Source of the DNA: WTGJ01 sp965237765
GTDB taxonomy: Bacteria; Chloroflexota; Anaerolineae; Aggregatilineales; Phototrophicaceae
NCBI GenBank assembly: GCA_965237765.1
Contig: OZ250157.1
Coordinates: 1,860,001-1,924,000 of the forward strand
Reading direction: 5' to 3'
Length of the DNA stretch: 64,000 nucleotides
Shown: piece after piece, positions 35,091 to 42,837 of the stretch
Layout: every line of letters begins with the position of its first letter
Numbering within the stretch: the first letter of the stretch is position 1
Notes under the pieces: model-generated
What the model saw: only the letters and a program-made list of their open reading frames with translations
The model's database searches: none
What the model was told of the DNA's origin: nothing
Position numbers and translations under genes: made by a program

Positions 35091-36963
35091 ATGGCTGAAT
35101 CACAGGGCAGAGCTCCCGAAAATCGCGCCTGGCTGTAGCCGCTTGCGCTGGCTGGGCTGCTGCTGGCGATCGCGGCGGCGCGGATCCTGCTGCTACAAGA
35201 TGTTTATTTTACACAAGATGAGAGTTGGTCAGTGTGGCAGGGATTCGGTAGCTGGTCTAACGTCATTCGCTGGACGCCTTTTGATTGGCCACCCCTGTAT
35301 TACCTCACTCTAGATTTATGGGTGGAAGTGGTTGGTCTACAACCTTTGGCTTTGCGTCTGCTCTCCGTGTTCTCCTTTTTGATAGGAGCGGCATGCTTCT
35401 ACTTGATCCTGAAAAGGCATGGAGGTGCAGCCGCAGCCTTCATGGGCCTCCTGATTTATGGTGGTATGTCATACACCGTTTACATCGGTATTGCAGTGTG
35501 TGGCTATTCTTTGATGCTGTTGTTGATCCTGCTTGCCTGGCTGATCGCCCAGAGGATGTTACGGCGGCCGCGTTGGTGGCATGCGGTTTGCTTTGCGTTT
35601 TTGGTGTCCGCAGCGGTGTATACCTCCTATACCGGAGCAATTCCGACGGCGTTGCTCTTTCTCTACATTTTGTGGATGGCCGGCAATCGCCGTGGGCGAA
35701 TCGCCAAATATTGGACATTTGCTTCCTTGTTTACGCTTTTGCTCGTGATACCGTTGGCCATTTTTATATTTCCCATAGTTTCCGTTCGTACGGAAGCCAA
35801 TTTGCAGACAATCGATTTGTTACCATTTCATGAAGCTATGGCCAGATTCTATATGCATGCTTTTAACCAAGGAGCCTGGATTATTGTTATCCTGGAATTG
35901 ATTGGAATGGGAGTACTGCTCTCGCAGCGAAAAATCTCACGATCGCAGGCGTTTTTTCTGCTCTGGGGGGTGATTTCTCTGCCTGTGCTCTATCTGCTAA
36001 ATCCTATACTGAATTTCTTTTCCGTAGCATATATAAATTGGGTGTACATCGGTATCGCCGGGTTCATTGCGCTAACGGTTTGTAGTTTGCCACGCTGGGC
36101 AAGAAGGGTCACATTAGGAGTTTCATGTGTGCTTTTACTCCAACCTATACTCCAACCGACTCCCATAACCAGATATTTTAGGTGGGGAGGAAGGTGGTTA
36201 CTGGCGCATCAGATAAGCTCAAATTTCGACTGGCTAAGAGGAGAAATCCAAGGAGGTGACCATGTTTTGCTAGCTGAAGATCAAGAGTGTAAAATCCATC
36301 CCAACCTTTGGAATCATTCATTATTATTCTATTTTCCAAAAGGATTAAATTTTTATTGATACTCCTGTTGATCATCAGCGTGTCTGGTTCGTAACGGCTG
36401 ATGGCTCGCCGGGTTCGCCACATTGGGAAACGCTGCGGCGCGATTATGTAGAGCGGCAATTTGTGGGTCCGCCGGGCTGCCTTTTCCGCCTTTACGAAGG
36501 GCCGCCAGATCAGGAAGGCATCCTTTTCGCAAATGGGTTGCGCTTTCATGGGGCGCAGTTCTTACAGGAAAGTGAGCCATTGCCGCCTGGCTTTTCCCCA
36601 CAGTTGCATGAGGGAGAAGCCTTTCGTATGCGTTTTTGGTGGAGGGTGGATGAGCCGCTGCCGCGGGATTATAGCGTGGGCGCGTTTTTGTTTGACGGAG
36701 AGGGGCGCGTAATCCAAGAGGTTCATGGTCCGCCGGACCCGACTTACCCTGGCGATGCGCCCTGGGAGACGAGCCGCTGGCAGGCGGGGCAAATCTATTA
36801 CGAGGATCGGGAGTTTGAGGCGCCCTACCCGCTGGCGCGTCAGGAGTTGGAGTTGCGGCTGGCAGTGTATTACTGGGAAGAGCCGGCGCAGCGTTTTGCC
36901 GCACCAGGGACGGACACACTCGGGATGCTGCCGGTGATGCGGATATATGTTTACTCATGGTGA
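35091..36963 (+). pseudogene. GT-C glycosyltransferase array copy 2, early stop and frameshift
   Basis: From ATG 35091 the reading MAESQGRAPENRAWL meets TAG at codon 16, where other copies have Arg. The frame then continues with the DESWSVWQGFGSW motif, WPPLYYLTLDLWVEVVG and normal membrane segments up to LNFY and a TGA near 36359. One extra T in a T5 run (about 36351-36355) causes this; without it the sequence reads on as DTPVDHQRVWFVTADGSPG in the frame ending at 36963. Two lesions indicate a pseudogene. Its C-terminal module is almost identical to that of copy 4. Confidence 0.85.
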
Positions 36964-37000
36964 AAAGCGTATGTCGTTGGTTGACGCGGTACTGGTGATA

Positions 37001-37028
37001 TTGCCCGTGGTATTTGCCGCCGTACAAT
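37001..37028 (+). promoter_or_regulatory. Array promoter, copy 3
   Basis: TTGCCC, 16-bp spacer (GTGGTATTTGCCGCCG), TACAAT, then ATG after 7 nt (GGGGGAG). The ATG overlapping the -10 box at 37027 cannot be the start. Confidence 0.65.
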
Positions 37029-37035
37029 GGGGGAG

Positions 37036-38895
37036 ATGGCTATTTCGCAGGGTAGTGTTCCCAACAGCCTAACCTGGTTGCGCCCGCTTGCGCTGGCTTT
37101 GTTGTTGCTGGCGATCGCCGCGGCACGCATCTTGCGATTCAATGGCATGATCTTGCATGCGGATGAGATATGGTCTATTTGGCAGGGCTTTGGCAGCTTA
37201 CCAGATGTTATCCGCTGGACGCCTTATGATTGGCCGCCGTTGTATTTCATCTTGCTAGATATCTGGGTGGAGCTCGTTGGTATACAGCTGGTAATTCTGC
37301 GCGCTCTTTCCGTATTTTTCTTTCTGATCGGTGCATCTTTCTTCTTTCGGGTGGTGCGGAAGGATACGAACCAGGCAGCTGCATGGATTGCGACATTGGT
37401 CTATGGTGGGATGGCCTATACGATCTTCCTGAGCACCGAGCTGCGTGGCTATTCGGTGATGCTCATGGCTCTGCCGGCGGCCTGGTTCTTCGCGCAACGG
37501 CTATGCGGGTGCCATGTACGTTGGTGGGACGCGTTGGGCTTCGCTTTCATGGCCGCGGTGGCCATCTACACGACCTACACCAGCGTGCTCGCTTTCGCCA
37601 TGTTGGCCGTGTATATCAGCTGGGTGAGGCCACGCTCCTGGCGGCGCAACGCGCGCTGGTTCGGCCTGGCGGGAATTTTCAGCGCGTTGATGATACTGCC
37701 AATTGTTTTCTTTATCCTACCGACGGCCTTAGAGCGGGCCGAATACGCAGGAGGACTTCCGGATTCTCCTCCGCTGGTATCCGTATTGAGTTTATATGAC
37801 AATTGGTTCGGTTATGGTGCCCCGGTCATCCTGGCGTTGTTCGTGGTGGGGTTGCTGTTTCTGCTCAGGCGGCGAAGCGTAACTCGATTCGGCGCGTTCT
37901 CGCTATTCTGGATGTTATCACTACCGATTCTTTATGTTCTAACAAACCGAGTGGTGGATTTGGCACAACCTAAATACGCCAGCTGGGTACTTGTAGGCAT
38001 CGCGGCAGCGCTTGGCATATTGCTCGGCAGGCTGCCTCGTTTGGGGAAATGGGCCGCGGTGACTGGCTGCCTATTCATGCTGCTCCAACCTGTCCCTTGG
38101 GAACGATTCTATTACAAAGGGCCGTGGAATATTCCACTCTATGAATATTTTGCCTGGTTGCAGAAGGAATGGATTGCAGGTGATGTCTTGCTCATGGCGA
38201 AAGACCATGAATGTGGCATACCATTTAATATCCATCGCAGTTGGAACCATATGCTCGAAACATATTTCCCTAAGGGCATAAGCGTCGTCAATTCCCCAGT
38301 TGGTCATCGGCGCGTCTGGTTCGTCACGGCTGATGGCTCGCAATCCTCGCCGCATTGGGAAACGCTGCGACGCGATTACGTTGAACGTCAATTCGTTGGA
38401 CCGCCGGGATGTCTTTTTCGTCTATACGAAGCGCCTCCGGATCAGGAAGGGCTTCTATACGATAACGGCATGCGTTTCCATGGAGCGCAAATCCTAAAGA
38501 ATGGGAAAGCTACACCACCTGGATTTGAGCCCAAATTGCACGAAGGCGAGAAGCTTCAGCTGCTCCTCTGGTGGTCGGTGGATGCGCCAGTGGCCCAAGA
38601 TTATAGTGTCGGCACGTTTTTGATCGGTGAGGGCGGAAGTGTATTGCGCGAATTGCATGGGCCACCGCAGCTGGTCTATCCGGAGCGGGCGGCGCAGGAA
38701 ACGTCTCGCTGGCTTCCCGGGCAAGTTTATATCGAAGAACGGGAACTGGAAATTCCGGCGCTGCTCTTGCGCCAGTTCACTCAATTGCGCCAGGCGCTTT
38801 ACTTCTGGGAGGCAGCTGCACATCGTTTTGTCGCACCGGGTGTCGATGAGCTAGGCATGTTAACGCTTTTCACTATACAAATTGATTCCTGGTGA
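37036..38895 (+). CDS. GT-C membrane glycosyltransferase, array copy 3 (intact)
   Basis: Predicted 619 aa. Integral membrane GT-C/PMT-ArnT-like protein: TM1 (PLALALLLLAIAAARIL), then an acidic loop motif HADEIWSIWQGFG, where Asp-Glu corresponds to the catalytic acid pair of GT-C enzymes, and VIRWTPYDWPPLYFILLD. About ten hydrophobic segments run to residue 360. A C-terminal outside module of about 200 residues follows (RRVWFVTADGSQSSPHWE, GPPGCLFRLYEAPPD, beta-rich end SW). It would move a sugar from a lipid-phosphate carrier to an unknown acceptor at the outer face. Divergent from other copies in its end (LLLRQFTQLRQALYFWEAA). Confidence 0.82.
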   Translation: MAISQGSVPNSLTWLRPLALALLLLAIAAARILRFNGMILHADEIWSIWQGFGSLPDVIRWTPYDWPPLYFILLDIWVELVGIQLVILRALSVFFFLIGASFFFRVVRKDTNQAAAWIATLVYGGMAYTIFLSTELRGYSVMLMALPAAWFFAQRLCGCHVRWWDALGFAFMAAVAIYTTYTSVLAFAMLAVYISWVRPRSWRRNARWFGLAGIFSALMILPIVFFILPTALERAEYAGGLPDSPPLVSVLSLYDNWFGYGAPVILALFVVGLLFLLRRRSVTRFGAFSLFWMLSLPILYVLTNRVVDLAQPKYASWVLVGIAAALGILLGRLPRLGKWAAVTGCLFMLLQPVPWERFYYKGPWNIPLYEYFAWLQKEWIAGDVLLMAKDHECGIPFNIHRSWNHMLETYFPKGISVVNSPVGHRRVWFVTADGSQSSPHWETLRRDYVERQFVGPPGCLFRLYEAPPDQEGLLYDNGMRFHGAQILKNGKATPPGFEPKLHEGEKLQLLLWWSVDAPVAQDYSVGTFLIGEGGSVLRELHGPPQLVYPERAAQETSRWLPGQVYIEERELEIPALLLRQFTQLRQALYFWEAAAHRFVAPGVDELGMLTLFTIQIDSW

Positions 38896-38960
38896 GTGTA
38901 TTTAAGGCGCGCATGAAATACGCATGCGCCTGGCAATTATCCATACAGTTAGCGGCGATT

Positions 38961-39020
38961 TCGCCGGTAGCACTACTAGCGCCAGTGGTCTCTTACGCCA
39001 CCGTTTCACCCTCGTGTGGC
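38961..39020 (-). repeat. 60-nt fragment homologous to rnpB
   Basis: Aligned without gaps to 32841-32900 of rnpB, 50 of 60 bases agree, including the CRIII region read as GGGTGAAACGGTGGCGTAAG on the minus strand. No other RNase P segment is present around it, so it is a non-functional piece left between copies 3 and 4. Confidence 0.85.
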
Positions 39021-39063
39021 GGCGCTGTGGGGCTGCAGCGTGGCAGGCAAGAAGGATTAGGTA

Positions 39064-40902
39064 ATGCGTCGTCTTAGTACTTTATACACCGCCGGCCAGC
39101 CTATCGCACTGGCTTTGCTGTTGCTGACAGTCGTAGCGGCGCGGTTGCTTTATATTGCGGAAGTCAATATACACCTTGATGAACTATGGTCGATCTGGCA
39201 AGGCTTCGGCAGTCTGGGTGACGTGATTCGCTGGACACCCCACGATTGGCCCCCTCTATATTTCATCATATTGGATCTTTGGGTGGCCATCGTCGGCCAT
39301 GAGCCGATGGCCTTACGCTATCTCTCGGTATTGTGTTTTTTGATTGGTTCCACATTTCTTTACCGGGTGCTCAAACTGGAAGCGAACCCAAGCGCGGCGG
39401 TCTTCGCGGTGCTGATCTTCGGTGGTATCGCATTCGTGAAATTCCTCAGTACTGAGTTGCGTGGCTATTCCATAATGCTGATGACCCTGCCAATGGCCTG
39501 GTTTTTTGCCAGTTGCCTGTACCGAAGGCCGCGTTGGTGGAATATTTGGGGTTTTGCTTTCACCGCAGCGACAGCCATCTACTCTACCTATGTGACCGTG
39601 TTGCCAATCTCGTTCTTCATGGGTTACGCCATTTGGATGCAGCCGCGACGTTCCTGGCGAACCCTGCGCCCATTGTGTTACGCGGGCCTTGCTACTGCGT
39701 TATTGATTTTACCGCTCATCATATTCATACTTCCATTGGTATTCAGTCGGACAAGTGGTATCGAGCGGATAAGGACTCAACACTTTTTTAAAGATTTGTT
39801 GGATATTTTCGAGCTGTGGTTTGGACCGGGTTTCGGCCTCATGTGCATACTCGGCGGCTTCGGGCTGGGCGCGATGCTCTGGCGACGCAAATTAAATCGG
39901 CTGGATCAATTCGCACTGTTTTGGGGGGTACTTTCGTTACCCCTTATGTATTTTCTAAACTTCTTTCTTGGGTTTTTTGCGCAAAAATATATGAGCTGGA
40001 TATTGATTGGAATTGCGGTCTTCCTGGGGGTAATGATCAGTAAATTGCCTAGGATGGTTCAGGCAATTCCTGTTTTGTGTTGTTGCCTGCTGCTCACCCA
40101 GTCATTTCCCTGGTTGGAAGAATATTCCAAGTGGTTGGCTTTACGTCTGGATGAAGATTTGAATTGGCTGGAAGGCGAAATTCACGCCGGTGATGTCGTA
40201 CTTTTCGCGCGCGACCATGAATGTTTCTCAACCCGTCAGGAATTCGACCTCAGCATGAATTTGTATTTGCGCTTCCCGCAAGGACTCAGCATTGTCGATG
40301 CCCCTAGTGGTTATAGCCGTGTCTGGTTCGTCACGGCTGATGGCTCGCCCAATTCGCCACATTGGGAAACGTTGCGGCGCGATTACGTGGAGAGGCGGTT
40401 TGTGGGTCCGCCAGGATGTCTCTTCCGTCTCTACGAAAGACCGCCCGATCGGGAAGGCATCTTCTTCGCAAATGGGTTGCGCTTCCATGGAGCACAGTTC
40501 TTGCAAGAAGGTGAGCCATCCCCGCCAGGTTTTTACCCCCAGGTGCACGAAGGCGAGGCCTTTCAAGTGCGGTTTTGGTGGATGGTGGATGAGCCGTTGC
40601 CCCAGGATTACAGCGTGGGCGTGTTCTTGTTTGATGAAGAAGGGCATGTAGTTGATGAGGTACATGGTCCGCCGGACCCGACCTACCCTGGCGATGCGCC
40701 ATGGGAGACGAGCCGCTGGCAGGCGGGGCAAATCTATTATGAAGACCGCGAATTTGAGGCGCCCTATCCGCTGGCGCGTCAGGAGTTGGAGTTGCGGCTG
40801 GCAGTGTATTACTGGGAAGAACCTGCACAGCGTTTCGCCGCGCCAGGGACGGACGCGTTCGGGATGCTGCCGGTGATGCGGATGTATGTTTTCTCGTGGT
40901 GA
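39064..40902 (+). CDS. GT-C membrane glycosyltransferase, array copy 4 (intact)
   Basis: Predicted 612 aa with the same plan: HLDELWSIWQGFGSLGDVIR after TM1, WPPLYFIILDLWVAIVG, about ten membrane segments, and the C-terminal module beginning at WFVTADGSPNSPHWETLRRD. Unlike copies 1-3 and 5 it lacks the TACAAT promoter and instead has AAGAAGGATTAGG as a ribosome-binding region before ATG 39064. The upstream spacer holds the rnpB fragment. The N-terminal half is only about half identical to copies 1 and 2, whereas the C-terminal module is close to copies 2 and 5. Confidence 0.82.
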   Translation: MRRLSTLYTAGQPIALALLLLTVVAARLLYIAEVNIHLDELWSIWQGFGSLGDVIRWTPHDWPPLYFIILDLWVAIVGHEPMALRYLSVLCFLIGSTFLYRVLKLEANPSAAVFAVLIFGGIAFVKFLSTELRGYSIMLMTLPMAWFFASCLYRRPRWWNIWGFAFTAATAIYSTYVTVLPISFFMGYAIWMQPRRSWRTLRPLCYAGLATALLILPLIIFILPLVFSRTSGIERIRTQHFFKDLLDIFELWFGPGFGLMCILGGFGLGAMLWRRKLNRLDQFALFWGVLSLPLMYFLNFFLGFFAQKYMSWILIGIAVFLGVMISKLPRMVQAIPVLCCCLLLTQSFPWLEEYSKWLALRLDEDLNWLEGEIHAGDVVLFARDHECFSTRQEFDLSMNLYLRFPQGLSIVDAPSGYSRVWFVTADGSPNSPHWETLRRDYVERRFVGPPGCLFRLYERPPDREGIFFANGLRFHGAQFLQEGEPSPPGFYPQVHEGEAFQVRFWWMVDEPLPQDYSVGVFLFDEEGHVVDEVHGPPDPTYPGDAPWETSRWQAGQIYYEDREFEAPYPLARQELELRLAVYYWEEPAQRFAAPGTDAFGMLPVMRMYVFSW

Positions 40903-40939
40903 AAGGCGCTTATCGTTGGTTGATGCGGTGCTTGTGATA

Positions 40940-40967
40940 TTGCCAGTGGCATTTGCCGCCGTACAAT
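40940..40967 (+). promoter_or_regulatory. Array promoter, copy 5
   Basis: TTGCCA, 16-bp spacer (GTGGCATTTGCCGCCG), TACAAT, then AGATAG and ATG. Nearly the same as copies 1 and 3. Confidence 0.65.
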
Positions 40968-40973
40968 AGATAG

Positions 40974-42830
40974 ATGACAATTTCGCAGAGCAGTGCTCCC
41001 GATAATCACGCTTGGCTGCGCGCTATCACGCTGGCTGGGTTGTTGCTGGCGATCGCGGCGGCGCGGGTGTTGCGGCTCGAGGATGTCAATCTACACAACG
41101 ATGAGATTTGGTCGGTGTGGCAGGGATTCGGTAGCTGGTCTGACGTCATTCGCTGGACGCCGTATGATTGGCCACCGTTGTATTTCCTTATGCTTGATTT
41201 TTGGGTTGAATTGGTTGGTTTACAACCGCTTGTATTGCGTATGCTCTCCGTGTTGTGCTTTCTAATAGGAGCATCATGCTTTTACCACATATTGCATAAG
41301 CATGTTGACCCATATGCAGCGTTGATCGGCACTTTAATTTATGGCGGGATGACATACACGATATATCTTAGCATCGAGCTGCGTGGGTATCCGCTGATGA
41401 TGGGGTTGATACCGCTTGCTTGGGTGGCCGCGCATAAAATGTTGAAGCGGGCACGTTGGTGGCATGCAGTATGCTTTGCGATCTTAGTTTCCGCAGCAGT
41501 TTATACTACTTACATAAGCATATTTCCGGTTGCATTTCTCTTTCTTTATATTCTTTGGATGTCGCCAAGTCGCGCCCGGCGAGATCTCAATTATTGTGCG
41601 CTCGCTTTGTTTCTCACACTGGTGTCTCTACTCCCGTTGGTTGTTTTCATTTTGCCCTTGGCTTTCAGTCGCGTTGAATCCACTTCAAAAATTATCTTAC
41701 CACCCATTCATGAAGCGATAGCGAGCTGGTATATGCATTCCTTTGGTCAAGGAACTTGGCTTATATTTGCGATGGTAGTGATTGGAATTGGTGTACTGTT
41801 CTGGCAAAGAAAGGTTTCGCGGATTCAGGCACTTTTTTTGTTCTGGGGGGTGATTTCTCTGCCAACTCTATATCTGCTAAACTCAGTCTTGGCTTTTTTT
41901 GGCTCAAAATACGCGAGTTGGATTTTCATCGGTATCGCCGGGTTCATTGCTGTCACCGTTGCTAGATTGCCACGCAATGTAAGGAGAATCGTGACGGGTG
42001 CTGCGAGTTTACTTTTCCTTTTACCAGTTCCTTTGCCTGTTTATTTTCAGCCCGCAGACACTTTTGAACTGGCGCATCATTTAAGCTTGAACTTTTCTTG
42101 GTTAAGTGAAGAGATTCAAGCAGGTGACCGCATTGTGCTAGCGGAAGACCAAGAATGTACTACATATTCTTATCTTTGGAATCACCCATTATTTCTGAAT
42201 ATACCCCAAGGATTAAATATCACCGATTCTACCGCCAGTCACCGGCGCATCTGGTTCGTCACAGCCGATGGCTCGCCCAATTCGCCACATTGGGAAACGT
42301 TGCGGCGCGATTACGTGGAGCGGCATTTCGTGGGCCCGCCAGGCTGCCTCTTCCGTCTCTACGAAGGGCCGCCCGATCGGGAGGGTGTGCTTTTCGCGAA
42401 TGGGTTGCGCTTCCACGGGGCGCAGTTCTTGCAGGAAGGTGAGCCATTGCCGCCAGGCTTTTCCCCACAGTTGCACGAAGGAGAAGCCTTTCAAGTGCGG
42501 TTTTGGTGGATGGTGGATGAGCCGCTGTCCCGGGATTACAGCGTGGGCGCGTTCTTGTTTGATGAAGAAGGGCGTGTAGTTGATGAGGTACATGGTCCGC
42601 CGGACCCGACCCACCCTGGCGATGCGCCATGGGAGACGAGCCGCTGGCAAGGGGGAGAGATCTATTACGAGGATCGGGAGTTTGAGACGCCCTACCCGTT
42701 GGCGCGTCAGAGGTTGGAGTTGCGGTTGGCGGTGTATTACTGGGAAGAACCGGCGCAACGATTCGCCGCTTCTGGGACGGACGCGTTCGGGATGCTGTCG
42801 GTGATGAAGATCGCCATCGATTCGTGGTAA
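40974..42830 (+). CDS. GT-C membrane glycosyltransferase, array copy 5 (intact)
   Basis: Predicted 618 aa. HNDEIWSVWQGFGSWSDVIR motif, WPPLYFLMLDFWVELVG, about ten hydrophobic segments, and the C-terminal module (WFVTADGSPNSPHWETLRRD, GPPGCLFRLYEGPPDREG, PGDAPWETSRWQ). Most like copies 1 and 2 in the first half. Last of the array, 7 nt before the transglutaminase gene, which probably depends on its promoter. Predicted to act at the outer face of the cytoplasmic membrane in surface glycan or protein glycosylation; acceptor unknown. Confidence 0.82.
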   Translation: MTISQSSAPDNHAWLRAITLAGLLLAIAAARVLRLEDVNLHNDEIWSVWQGFGSWSDVIRWTPYDWPPLYFLMLDFWVELVGLQPLVLRMLSVLCFLIGASCFYHILHKHVDPYAALIGTLIYGGMTYTIYLSIELRGYPLMMGLIPLAWVAAHKMLKRARWWHAVCFAILVSAAVYTTYISIFPVAFLFLYILWMSPSRARRDLNYCALALFLTLVSLLPLVVFILPLAFSRVESTSKIILPPIHEAIASWYMHSFGQGTWLIFAMVVIGIGVLFWQRKVSRIQALFLFWGVISLPTLYLLNSVLAFFGSKYASWIFIGIAGFIAVTVARLPRNVRRIVTGAASLLFLLPVPLPVYFQPADTFELAHHLSLNFSWLSEEIQAGDRIVLAEDQECTTYSYLWNHPLFLNIPQGLNITDSTASHRRIWFVTADGSPNSPHWETLRRDYVERHFVGPPGCLFRLYEGPPDREGVLFANGLRFHGAQFLQEGEPLPPGFSPQLHEGEAFQVRFWWMVDEPLSRDYSVGAFLFDEEGRVVDEVHGPPDPTHPGDAPWETSRWQGGEIYYEDREFETPYPLARQRLELRLAVYYWEEPAQRFAASGTDAFGMLSVMKIAIDSW

Positions 42831-42837
42831 AGAGCGC

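Noticed and set aside
38909..38929. Hairpin GCGCATG/CATGCGC after array copy 3 as a terminator
   Set aside because: A perfect 7-bp stem but with no following T-run; it may be a chance palindrome or a scar of the rearrangement that left the rnpB fragment.
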